Shown here one piece after another: positions 1 to 6,713 of a DNA stretch of 7,709 nucleotides. A model generated the notes under the pieces. The model saw only the letters and a list, made by a program, of their open reading frames with translations, was not told the DNA's origin and did not search any database. The stretch lies in NCBI GenBank assembly GCA_016932295.1, contig JAFGDC010000225.1, forward strand, positions 1 to 7,709, written 5' to 3'. This stretch comes from a candidate division CSSED10-310 bacterium. GTDB taxonomy: Bacteria > CSSED10-310 > JAFGDC01. The position numbers were made by a program, and so were the translations under genes. Position 1 is the first letter of the stretch, and the number at the start of each line of letters is the position of its first letter.

Positions 1-316
1 CATCCCCTTTGCACGTGACCCGGAATCGGCGGCTCCCGCCATGCTCATCCATGTCGGCATCTACGCCTTCCGCGCCTCCGCGCTCCGTCGCTTCATCTCC
101 TGGCAGCCGTCGCCACTGGAGGCGATCGAAAAACTCGAACAGCTACGCGCTCTTGAGCACGGATTGCCCATTCGCGTCATCCGCACGCCTTTCCGGAGTC
201 ACGGCGTGGACCGCCCGGCGGATATACCACGCGTGGAAGCGTTGCTTCGTTCATCAACCACCGGTGCGGATGGAGGGCACGAACCCATTGCGCCGGCTCG
301 AGGAGTACAACCATGA
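1..316 (+). CDS. kdsB: 3-deoxy-manno-octulosonate cytidylyltransferase (CMP-Kdo synthetase), C-terminal part
   Basis: Partial gene; the 5' end lies outside the window. The reading frame runs from base 2 and gives 104 residues before the TGA at 314-316. The enzyme activates Kdo in the cytoplasm with CTP, giving CMP-Kdo and pyrophosphate. The fragment opens with IPFARD, like the IPWDRD segment of E. coli KdsB, followed by HVGIYAFR, then [16 protein letters not shown], the best-conserved C-terminal block of the family, and [15 protein letters not shown], matching the usual GVDTPEDLERV ending. About 22 residues ([10 protein letters not shown]... to the stop) continue past the normal family end, are rich in Gly, Pro and Ala, and resemble nothing I know. 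Its stop overlaps the pyrG start as ATGA, so the two are probably translationally coupled; PyrG supplies the CTP this enzyme consumes. Identity is firm despite truncation. Confidence 0.93.
   Translation, partial: IPFARDPESAAPAMLIHVGIYAFRASALRRFISWQPSPLEAIEKLEQLRALEHGLPIRVIRTPFRSHGVDRPADIPRVEALLRSSTTGADGGHEPIAPARGVQP
300..305 (+). promoter_or_regulatory. Shine-Dalgarno for pyrG
   Basis: GAGGAG lies seven bases before the ATG at 313. It lies within the kdsB coding end and supports the pyrG start in the ATGA overlap. Confidence 0.75.
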
Positions 317-1932
317 GCCCCCGGCGCACCAAATTCATGTTCATCACGGGAGGAGTGGTCTCCTCCCTGGGCAAGGGTATTGCCGCGGCCTCAATCGGCT
401 GCCTGTTGGAAAGCCGCGGGCTGCACGTCACCATTCTCAAGTGCGATCCTTATATCAACGTTGATCCCGGAACCATGAACCCTTACCAGCACGGCGAAGT
501 GTACGTGACCAACGACGGCGCTGAAACCGATCTGGACCTCGGCCATTACGAACGGTTCACTTCCATCCGCACCGGCAAGCTGAACAACGTGACCACCGGA
601 CAAATCTACCACTCGGTCATTCTGAAGGAACGGGCCGGCGGCTATCACGGCGGCACGGTGCAGGTGGTTCCGCACATCACCGACGAGATAAAGAAGGCGG
701 TCAACCGGCTGGCCCGCAACACCGATGTAGTCATAGTGGAAATCGGCGGCACGGTGGGTGACATCGAGAGCCAGCCGTTCCTGGAGGCTATCCGCCAGTT
801 TGGGCTGGATCACGGCCGGGAGAATATGGTGTATATCCATGTCACCCTGGTGCCCTACCTGGAAGCCGCCTGTGAACTCAAGACCAAACCCACCCAGCAC
901 AGCGTTCGGGAACTGCGCGCCATCGGTATCCAGCCGGACATCCTGCTGTGCCGGACCAATCGGGAACTGCCCGCCGAGGTGAAGCGGAAGATCGCCTTGT
1001 TCTGTAACGTGGATCCGACCGCGGTGATCACCGCCCGTGACATGGCGAATATTTACCGGGTGCCTTTGAGTTTCGCCGAGGAAGGTCTGGACGAACTGCT
1101 GGTGAAGCGGCTGCGCTTTCGGACCGGACCCAGCGTGATGGATGAATGGAATGCCATGATCGAACGCATGGAACGCCCCTCCGAGAAGGTGAAGATCGCG
1201 GTGGTGGGCAAGTACACGGCGCTTCGGGATGCCTACAAGAGTCTCAATGAGGCGTTCACCCATGCCGCCACCCATAATGACGTCAAGGTGCACTGCCACT
1301 GGATCGAATCCGAAGACTTGGAAGGAGGCGGCACCCATGGCTGGCTGGAGGACTATGATGGATTGTTGATTCCCGGTGGGTTTGGAATCCGGGGAATCGA
1401 GGGCAAGATCGGCGCGATCCATTACGCCCGTACCCACAACATCCCGTTCTTCGGCATCTGCCTGGGCATGCAATGCGCGGTGATTGAATTCGCCCGTGAC
1501 CGGTGTGGATGCATCGGCGCCAACAGCACCGAGTTCAACGCCGGGACGCCGTTCCCGATCATCCACCAGCTCCCAGAACTGGCGCATCTCACGGACATTG
1601 GCGGCACCTTGCGGCTGGGTTCCTATCCCTGCCGTTTGGAGGCGGGCTCCAATGCGCACCGGATCTACGGTCGGACGAACATCGACGAACGCCACCGGCA
1701 CCGTTACGAGGTGAACACCGATTACAGGCAGTGTATTGAAGAACACGGGCTGGTGTTCAGCGGTGCCTCTCCCGACAACCGCCTCATGGAGATCGTGGAA
1801 CTGAAGGATCATCGATGGTTCCTGGGCTGCCAGTTCCATCCCGAATTCAAATCTCATCCCCTGCGGCCCCATCCACTTTTCATCGACTTCGTGAAGGCAT
1901 GCAAGGATTATTCGCAGGAGCGGAACGCATGA
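313..1932 (+). CDS. pyrG: CTP synthase (glutamine-hydrolysing)
   Basis: 539 residues, close to the 545 of E. coli PyrG, so full length. It converts UTP to CTP using ATP and ammonia taken from glutamine, the last step of de novo pyrimidine nucleotide synthesis. The N-terminal synthetase domain (about 1-270) shows [13 protein letters not shown] with the P-loop lysine K21, the [19 protein letters not shown] block, Mg-binding D75 and E143, and [12 protein letters not shown]. The C-terminal class I glutamine amidotransferase domain (about 292-535) has the nucleophile C383 in GICLGMQ, and H509 and E511 in FHPEF, completing the triad. PGGFG (355-359) is the usual oxyanion-region motif. The start is set by a good GAGGAG ribosome site and the four-base overlap with kdsB. 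The gene sits between two Kdo genes, which fits the CTP need of KdsB. No missing residues or frameshift were seen. Confidence 0.98.
   Translation: MSPRRTKFMFITGGVVSSLGKGIAAASIGCLLESRGLHVTILKCDPYINVDPGTMNPYQHGEVYVTNDGAETDLDLGHYERFTSIRTGKLNNVTTGQIYHSVILKERAGGYHGGTVQVVPHITDEIKKAVNRLARNTDVVIVEIGGTVGDIESQPFLEAIRQFGLDHGRENMVYIHVTLVPYLEAACELKTKPTQHSVRELRAIGIQPDILLCRTNRELPAEVKRKIALFCNVDPTAVITARDMANIYRVPLSFAEEGLDELLVKRLRFRTGPSVMDEWNAMIERMERPSEKVKIAVVGKYTALRDAYKSLNEAFTHAATHNDVKVHCHWIESEDLEGGGTHGWLEDYDGLLIPGGFGIRGIEGKIGAIHYARTHNIPFFGICLGMQCAVIEFARDRCGCIGANSTEFNAGTPFPIIHQLPELAHLTDIGGTLRLGSYPCRLEAGSNAHRIYGRTNIDERHRHRYEVNTDYRQCIEEHGLVFSGASPDNRLMEIVELKDHRWFLGCQFHPEFKSHPLRPHPLFIDFVKACKDYSQERNA
1916..1920 (+). 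promoter_or_regulatory. Shine-Dalgarno for kdsA
   Basis: AGGAG lies eight bases before the ATG at 1929, inside the last codons of pyrG. It decides the kdsA start over upstream in-frame codons that lie within pyrG. Confidence 0.7.
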
Positions 1933-2762
1933 GGCGGACCATCGCGCTGCGGGATTTCGTTATCGGCGACGGCCAGTTGGTGCTGATCGCCGGCCCTTGC
2001 GTGGTGGAATCAGAGCGGCACGCGCTGAGCATGGCCGCTGCCCTCAGGGACATCACCACCGCGTTTTCGTTGCCCTTTATATTCAAGTCTTCCTATGACA
2101 AGGCCAACCGAACCTCCCAAAAAGGTTACCGGGGAATCGGCGTACGGGCGGGACTCGCCGCGCTGGCGGCGGTGAAGAAGTCCCTGGATCTGCCCATTCT
2201 CACCGATATCCACAATTCCGACCAGGCGGCGGCGGCGGCAGCAGTCGCCGATGTACTGCAGATCCCGGCCTTCCTGTCACGCCAGACGGATCTCCTGCAG
2301 GCTGCCGGACACACGGGAAAACCCGTCAATATTAAAAAAGGTCAATTCCTGGCGCCGTGGGACATGGCCAGGAGCGCCGAGAAGGTCGCCGCTACCGGCA
2401 ATCATGACATACTGCTGACGGAGCGCGGCGCATCATTCGGGTACAACAACCTGGTGGTGGATATGAGATCACTCTTGATAATGCGCCGCACAGGATACCC
2501 GGTGGTATTCGATGCCACTCACAGCGTGCAACTGCCGAGTGGACGCGGGGATGCCAGCGACGGCCAGCGGGAATTCGTCTTTCCCCTGGCCAGAGCAGCA
2601 GTCGCCACCGGCGTGGATGCGCTCTTCCTGGAGGTTCACGACCAGCCGGACGAAGCGCCCTGCGACGGACCCAACATGCTGGCGCTGGAGGATTTAGAGC
2701 TTGTTCTACGAACCATCATGGCCATTCACGAGACCTCCCGTCCGCTCCTTGGCGGAAACTGA
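1929..2762 (+). CDS. kdsA: 3-deoxy-D-manno-octulosonate 8-phosphate synthase (Kdo8P synthase), metal-dependent type
   Basis: 277 residues, normal for the family, one TIM-barrel domain of the DAHP synthase/Kdo8P synthase superfamily. It condenses phosphoenolpyruvate with D-arabinose 5-phosphate to Kdo8P in the cytoplasm. Visible motifs are [10 protein letters not shown] (19-28), [12 protein letters not shown] (52-63, the KANR substrate motif), [13 protein letters not shown] (111-123), [14 protein letters not shown] (167-180) and [11 protein letters not shown] (195-205). The metal ligands known from Aquifex aeolicus (C11, H185, E222, D233) fall at C24, H198, E235 and D246, all shifted by exactly 13. 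E. coli KdsA, a metal-independent enzyme, has Asn at the first of these. The enzyme is therefore inferred to need a divalent metal. It starts in the ATGA overlap with the pyrG stop, so translation is probably coupled. A run of alanines (about 100-106) is coded by GCG-type repeats and is probably harmless. Confidence 0.97.
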   Translation: MRRTIALRDFVIGDGQLVLIAGPCVVESERHALSMAAALRDITTAFSLPFIFKSSYDKANRTSQKGYRGIGVRAGLAALAAVKKSLDLPILTDIHNSDQAAAAAAVADVLQIPAFLSRQTDLLQAAGHTGKPVNIKKGQFLAPWDMARSAEKVAATGNHDILLTERGASFGYNNLVVDMRSLLIMRRTGYPVVFDATHSVQLPSGRGDASDGQREFVFPLARAAVATGVDALFLEVHDQPDEAPCDGPNMLALEDLELVLRTIMAIHETSRPLLGGN

Positions 2763-2763
2763 T

Positions 2764-3738
2764 ATGCACGATTCCTCGCGCACCATGATCGAAACGGCGC
2801 GCGAGGTGCTCCGGCAAGAGGCGGAGGCCATCCAGCACATCGCCGAGCGGCTGGATGAGAGCTTCACCACCGCGGTGCGGCTCATTCTCGGATGCCGGGG
2901 CAGAGTGGTGGTGACCGGCATCGGTAAGTCAGGCATTATCTGTCGGAAAATCGCCGCCACCCTGGCCAGCACCGGCACACCGGCTTTCTTCCTGCATGCC
3001 GGCGATGCCATTCATGGCGACCTCGGCATGATCGTCGCCGGCGACCTGGTGCTTGCCTTGTCCAATAGCGGGCAGACCTTCGAAATCCTCCGCCTGTTGC
3101 CACGCCTGAAGGAGCGGGACATCAAGATCATCGCCGTCACCGGCGAGCCGGATTCGGAGCTGGCCAAGGCCAGCACCGTGGTGCTCACCGTTGACATCAG
3201 GGCGGAAGCCTGCCCCATGGGGTTGGCGCCGACCACCAGCACCACCGCGGCGCTTGCCCTCGGAGATGCCCTGGCAATCGCGCTCCTGGAAATCCGTGAC
3301 TTCCGCGAAACCGATTTCGCGGATCTCCATCCGGGCGGCAAGCTCGGCAGAAAGCTCCTCCGTGTCGAACAGCTTATGCGGCATGGCGCTGAACTCCCGG
3401 TAGTCCATACCGGAACCCTCATGAAGGATGTCCTGGTGGAAATGACCAGCAAGGGCTTGGGAGTCACCACCGTCGTCGATGATGACAGCCGTCTGGCAGG
3501 GATAATCACCGACGGCGACCTGCGGCGGGCGCTCACCACCGGAGCCGACATGCTCGAACAGCCGGCGGCCGCCTACATGACCACGTCACCCAAATTGATC
3601 GACCGGGGCGAATTGGCCAGTGTCGCCATGAACTTCATGGAGGCGCACACCATCACCTGCCTCATCGTTACGGACATGGATGGCCGACCGGAAGGCATCC
3701 TCAAGCTGCACGACATCCTCAAACGACCTCCGGCCTGA
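2764..3738 (+). CDS. kdsD: D-arabinose 5-phosphate isomerase (SIS plus two CBS domains)
   Basis: 324 residues (E. coli KdsD is 328). It interconverts ribulose 5-phosphate and arabinose 5-phosphate, providing the KdsA substrate. An N-terminal SIS domain (about 30-200) is followed by two CBS domains (about 204-257 and 268-324). Residues important in E. coli KdsD (K59, H88, E111, E152, H193) are all present with a shift of four: K55 in GIGKSG, H84 in DAIHGDLG, E107 after NSG, E148 in AEACPMGLAPT, and H189 in LHPGGKLGRKLL. The ATG at 2764 is one base past the kdsA stop and has a weak GGCGGA seven bases upstream; an in-frame TTG at 2701 would add unrelated residues that overlap kdsA. Paralogues KpsF and GutQ look the same by sequence; position next to kdsA favours KdsD. 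The phosphatase gene kdsC, often next in such clusters, is absent here. Confidence 0.95.
   Translation: MHDSSRTMIETAREVLRQEAEAIQHIAERLDESFTTAVRLILGCRGRVVVTGIGKSGIICRKIAATLASTGTPAFFLHAGDAIHGDLGMIVAGDLVLALSNSGQTFEILRLLPRLKERDIKIIAVTGEPDSELAKASTVVLTVDIRAEACPMGLAPTTSTTAALALGDALAIALLEIRDFRETDFADLHPGGKLGRKLLRVEQLMRHGAELPVVHTGTLMKDVLVEMTSKGLGVTTVVDDDSRLAGIITDGDLRRALTTGADMLEQPAAAYMTTSPKLIDRGELASVAMNFMEAHTITCLIVTDMDGRPEGILKLHDILKRPPA
3302..3323 (+). repeat. Perfect 9-bp inverted repeat with 4-base loop inside kdsD
   Basis: TCCGCGAAA (3302-3310) is the exact reverse complement of TTTCGCGGA (3315-3323), separated by CCGA. In mRNA this would be a stable tetraloop hairpin just before the codons for the catalytic HPGG motif. 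There is no U-run after it, so it is not a standard terminator. It may be a coincidence of codon choice for FRETDFAD. Confidence 0.55.
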
Positions 3739-3740
3739 TC

Positions 3741-4700
3741 ATGGCGCACCGGCGACGAACCTGGGCACACGTACTCTTCCAGCGGACGGTCCAAACCATC
3801 ATGTCATACGGTGTCCGCCTGCTCTTGTTCCTCACCCGCCTGCTGCCCCGCGACGCCGCCCTGAGACTCGGCGCCGGGATGGGCGCAGCCGCCTGGCGTC
3901 TCTTGCCGGCCCAGCGCCGGAGCGTACTCCGCAATCTCGACACAGCCTATGGCGACACGATGGATCATGCCGGGAAGATGCGTATCGGCAGAGAATGCTT
4001 CCGGCACCTCGGACAAGCGCTCATGGAATGCCTCCTGCTGCCCAGGTTGGGAAAGGAAGGCCTGGATCGTGTCATGGTGGTGGAGGGACAGGAGGTGGTC
4101 GAACACCTCAAGCAAGGCGGACCGGCCATCTTTTTCTCGGGTCACCTGGGAAATTTCGAGTACCTGGGAGCATACGTGGGTTCACATGGTTTTCCCGTGA
4201 CCACTATCGTTCGTGAAAACCCCCACTCGCAACTGGGCAGATTGATGTTCGAACTGCGCTCACAGTGGAATCTCAACCCGGTGCATCGCGACGATCGGAG
4301 CACCAAGCAGATTATTCAGGATTCCATCGCCGAAAACCGTGTTCTCGGCATCCTACCCGACCAGGACTCGCGGAAAGTGCGCGGCGTATTCGTCCCCTAC
4401 TTCGGCACGCTCGCCTATACTCCTTCCGGTCCCATGGCGCTGGCGCTGCGCCATCACCTGCCGACGTACTTGCTATCCACCCACCGATTGCCCGACAATA
4501 GACATTACCTGCGGTTCGAGGGGCCGCTCGACCTGGTGGACACGGGCGACTTCGAGACGGATGTCACCACCAACACCGCCATGCTCATCAGCAGGATCGA
4601 GGAAAAGGTCCGGGCCCATCCGGAGCAGTGGGTCTGGGTGCACAATCGGTGGAGAACGCGACCTCCGGACGAGTCGCGACTGGAAGGAGGAACACCATGA
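3741..4700 (+). CDS. Lysophospholipid acyltransferase of the LpxL/HtrB family (probable lipid A late acyltransferase)
   Basis: 319 residues, near the usual 300-310. The family moves an acyl chain, normally from acyl-ACP, onto Kdo-bearing lipid A precursors at the cytoplasmic face of the inner membrane. A hydrophobic N-terminal stretch (about 22-35, VRLLLFLTRLL) fits a membrane anchor. The catalytic HX4E motif is H135-E140 in FFSGHLGNFE, equivalent to H132 and E137 of E. coli LpxL. LPDQDS (205-210), VFVPYFG (216-222), TPSGP (227-231) and QWVWVHNRW (296-304) are the other family blocks in the expected order. The chosen ATG is two bases after the kdsD stop, but has no clear Shine-Dalgarno; ATG 3801 would give 299 residues and cannot be excluded. 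Kdo-gene context favours an LpxL-like role, since LpxL needs Kdo on its acceptor. Sequence alone does not separate LpxL, LpxM, LpxP or an ornithine-lipid or glycolipid acyltransferase, so no symbol is given. Confidence 0.88.
   Translation: MAHRRRTWAHVLFQRTVQTIMSYGVRLLLFLTRLLPRDAALRLGAGMGAAAWRLLPAQRRSVLRNLDTAYGDTMDHAGKMRIGRECFRHLGQALMECLLLPRLGKEGLDRVMVVEGQEVVEHLKQGGPAIFFSGHLGNFEYLGAYVGSHGFPVTTIVRENPHSQLGRLMFELRSQWNLNPVHRDDRSTKQIIQDSIAENRVLGILPDQDSRKVRGVFVPYFGTLAYTPSGPMALALRHHLPTYLLSTHRLPDNRHYLRFEGPLDLVDTGDFETDVTTNTAMLISRIEEKVRAHPEQWVWVHNRWRTRPPDESRLEGGTP
4684..4690 (+). promoter_or_regulatory. Strong Shine-Dalgarno for the TPR-like membrane protein
   Basis: AAGGAGG lies six bases before ATG 4697, the best ribosome site in the window. 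It fixes the start in the ATGA overlap with the acyltransferase stop, although longer in-frame starts exist upstream within the acyltransferase gene. Confidence 0.85.
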
Positions 4701-5740
4701 CCGGAAATCCCTGGTTGATCGTACTCTCCCTGGCGCTGCTTTTGGCGGCACTGCTGGTGCTCCTGATACTGCGCCGCCGCGCTTCGAACCGGGAGCCGGC
4801 CATGGCGATCATCCTCAAGATCTACCGGGACGTACTGCGCCATGACGTGCTGGAGGATGACCTGCACCGGCTGGAAGCCACCATCGCCGCCGGTTCCCAA
4901 CCCGCTGAGGCGTTCCTCGGTCTCGCGCTCCTGTACGAAAGCCGCGGATTGCACGAACGGGCCGCGGATCTCTTCCGCAGCGTTTTCATCCGCCCGGATG
5001 CAGCCCCGGAACAGGCCGCCGACGCAGCCGCTGGGTATCTTCGAACTCTCCTCGCCGGCGGTCGGACCAGGTTGGCGGCGGATGAAGCCCTTTCGCTCGC
5101 CCGACGATTCAGCTCCTCACCCGCCTTCCTCCGCGCGACCCTGTGGTGTTTCCAGGCGGATGGACGATGGGACGATGCCGCGCTCCTGCCGAAGCGCATC
5201 GAAAAACTGGAAAAACGACCCGTGCCCATGGTCTGGTACCGCTACCACATGGCGCACGGCGCATGGCTCGCCGCCAACGGCAAAACCGGCCCGGCGTTGA
5301 CTCATTACCGCAAGGCGCAAACCCTGGCGCCGCAACTGCCGAAAGCGACGCTCGCGGTGGTTCGCCTGCACCTGGCGGCGAATGCGCCAGACAAGGCGGT
5401 GAAAGCCCTGACCGGCGCCATGGAAGCCGCGGAACCGGCTTCACAAGCAGAGGTCGGCAAACTAATCACCATCCTGGCTGACAAGGGCGAAACTCTGGCG
5501 CTCGAAGACATGCTGCGCGGCATCATGCACACCACCAGCCAACCAGAATGGGTGCGGTTGCTGCTCGTGGAGCTGCTCATCTCCCAACGCCGCGAGGGCG
5601 ATGCGATGGCCGTGCTGGCTGAAGAAGCATGGCCCGAAGACCTGGCGCCGCACCTGGTGAACAGGCTGATCACCGCCGCCCTGCGGTTGGGTGAAATGGA
5701 ATTCATCAATCGCATCCTGCTGCCCGACCGAGCGCGGTAA
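4697..5740 (+). CDS. Membrane-anchored TPR-like protein, LapB-like layout without rubredoxin domain
   Basis: 347 residues. One strong N-terminal transmembrane helix (about 6-26, WLIVLSLALLLAALLVLLIL) is followed by RRR, which predicts a short outside N-terminus and a cytoplasmic body. The rest is alpha-helical and Ala/Leu-rich with TPR-like units; the clearest are about 69-100 (AEAFLGLALLYESRGLHERA, then DLFRSVFIRPDA) and 180-213 (WYRYHMAHGAWLAANGKTGP, then ALTHYRKAQTLAP). This is the layout of LapB/YciM, which controls LpxC turnover and LPS assembly in enterobacteria. LapB ends in a rubredoxin-type CxxC pair domain, but only one cysteine (C151) is visible here, so that domain is absent. The gene is fused in expression to the acyltransferase by the ATGA overlap and a strong ribosome site, suggesting an envelope or LPS assembly role. 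That is inference; TPR proteins bind many partners. Function is unknown. Confidence 0.85.
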   Translation: MTGNPWLIVLSLALLLAALLVLLILRRRASNREPAMAIILKIYRDVLRHDVLEDDLHRLEATIAAGSQPAEAFLGLALLYESRGLHERAADLFRSVFIRPDAAPEQAADAAAGYLRTLLAGGRTRLAADEALSLARRFSSSPAFLRATLWCFQADGRWDDAALLPKRIEKLEKRPVPMVWYRYHMAHGAWLAANGKTGPALTHYRKAQTLAPQLPKATLAVVRLHLAANAPDKAVKALTGAMEAAEPASQAEVGKLITILADKGETLALEDMLRGIMHTTSQPEWVRLLLVELLISQRREGDAMAVLAEEAWPEDLAPHLVNRLITAALRLGEMEFINRILLPDRAR

Positions 5741-5746
5741 GTCGGG
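5723..5746 (+). promoter_or_regulatory. Possible hairpin across a stop codon and the next ribosome site
   Basis: CCCGAC (5723-5728) pairs with GTCGGG (5741-5746) across a 12-base loop containing the TAA at 5738-5740. The right arm overlaps GGGAA (5744-5748), the likely Shine-Dalgarno of the SPOR gene. A ribosome reaching the stop would open the stem, which would couple translation of the two genes. The stem is short and untested. Confidence 0.4.
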
Positions 5747-5753
5747 AACCTTC

Positions 5754-6713
5754 ATGAACGGAAGCGCTTTCACTAGGCATACCTGCCGGCTTCTCGCCGG
5801 TTTGCTGATCCTGCTGAGTGCGCGGTACGCCGGTGCGGATTCGGTCCAGGACGATATCGATCAATGGCGGGTCATGGTCCAGGAAGGCCGCGCCGGGCAA
5901 GCCAGGGCGGCGGCACGCCAGGCGCTGCAGGAACGGGGATCGATTGTCGCCATACTGCGTTTCCTCGCGGACATGGAAATCGATCCCGAGGAACTGGACC
6001 GCCTGTTGGCGGAGATGTACGCCGCCAGCCCACCCGAGCAACACACCGGATTATTGGCGGAACGCGCCATGACCGCCTATCTCGAAGAGCGGTATCAGGA
6101 TGCCGCCGCCCACGCCCAGGCCATGCTCACCGCCGGTGGCGAGGAACGCCGCGGCCTTTTCATTCTTGCCGCATCGTACCGCCGGCTGGGTGATGAGGAG
6201 CAAGCGATACTGACGTTTCAGCGCGTGGTCTCTTCCCTGAAAGTGGACGCCTTGTCGGGTGCGGCGGCCGTGAATCTCGCCGAACTCTTTTTCGAGCGTG
6301 GCGATAAAACCGGCGCCGCACAATACGCGCGCATCGCCGCTGCCAACGGCGCGGCCATCGATCCAACCCTGCTTGTCCGCATTGGAACCGACGATAAAAA
6401 TCCAGCGCCGCCGGAGAATGACGCTGCCACGCACCGCGCCGCGCCGCCGGCGACCACCGGTGATCTCTTCTACGTTCAGGTGGGCGCTTTCTCGCAACAA
6501 GCCAATGCCGAGCAACTGCATGGCAGGCTGCGTAACGCCGGTTACCCGGTTATCGTCTCCATGCATGACGGTGGCGGCAACACCGTGTATCGGGTCCGCA
6601 TCGGGCCATTCACCAGACGTGCTCAGGCCAAACGCATCGTGGATGAACTCGATGCCAGCCAGAACCTTTTCTCCTACGTGATAAAAGTCGATGCCGGCCA
6701 AGACACCGAATAA
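5754..6713 (+). CDS. Secreted TPR-like protein with C-terminal SPOR domain
   Basis: 319 residues. The N-terminus looks like a Sec signal peptide: basic-flanked start, hydrophobic core LLAGLLILLS, and likely cleavage after AGA at residue 28. No lipobox cysteine is present, so it is probably a soluble periplasmic protein. Residues about 33-210 are helical and TPR-like (for example AMTAYLEERYQDAAAHAQAM and AAVNLAELFFERGDKTGAAQ). A Pro/Ala-rich linker (about 213-235) precedes a SPOR domain (about 237-313) with the typical FYVQVGAFSQQANAEQLHGR and YRVRIGPFTRRAQAKRI blocks. SPOR domains bind peptidoglycan strands lacking stem peptides, often at the septum. The ATG at 5754 is 13 bases after the preceding stop with GGGAA upstream; an in-frame ATG at 5691 would put the signal peptide inside the protein and is less likely. 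The specific role is unknown; cell wall or envelope work is inferred. Confidence 0.87.
   Translation: MNGSAFTRHTCRLLAGLLILLSARYAGADSVQDDIDQWRVMVQEGRAGQARAAARQALQERGSIVAILRFLADMEIDPEELDRLLAEMYAASPPEQHTGLLAERAMTAYLEERYQDAAAHAQAMLTAGGEERRGLFILAASYRRLGDEEQAILTFQRVVSSLKVDALSGAAAVNLAELFFERGDKTGAAQYARIAAANGAAIDPTLLVRIGTDDKNPAPPENDAATHRAAPPATTGDLFYVQVGAFSQQANAEQLHGRLRNAGYPVIVSMHDGGGNTVYRVRIGPFTRRAQAKRIVDELDASQNLFSYVIKVDAGQDTE

Noticed and set aside
391..1872. Long open frame of 493 codons on the minus strand opposite pyrG
   Set aside because: It lies fully inside an unmistakable pyrG. Its translation is rich in His, Gly, Val and Gln with no recognised motif, as expected from the complement of GC-rich codons.
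2226..2249. GCG/GCA triplet run in kdsA as a possible unstable repeat
   Set aside because: It is short and imperfect and codes an alanine-rich helix within a well-preserved frame.
2701..2763. Longer kdsD start at an in-frame TTG
   Set aside because: It would overlap kdsA by over 60 bases and add residues unlike KdsD; ATG 2764 gives the family length.
5691..5753. Longer start for the SPOR protein at ATG 5691
   Set aside because: It would overlap the preceding gene by 50 bases and bury the signal peptide behind about 21 polar residues.
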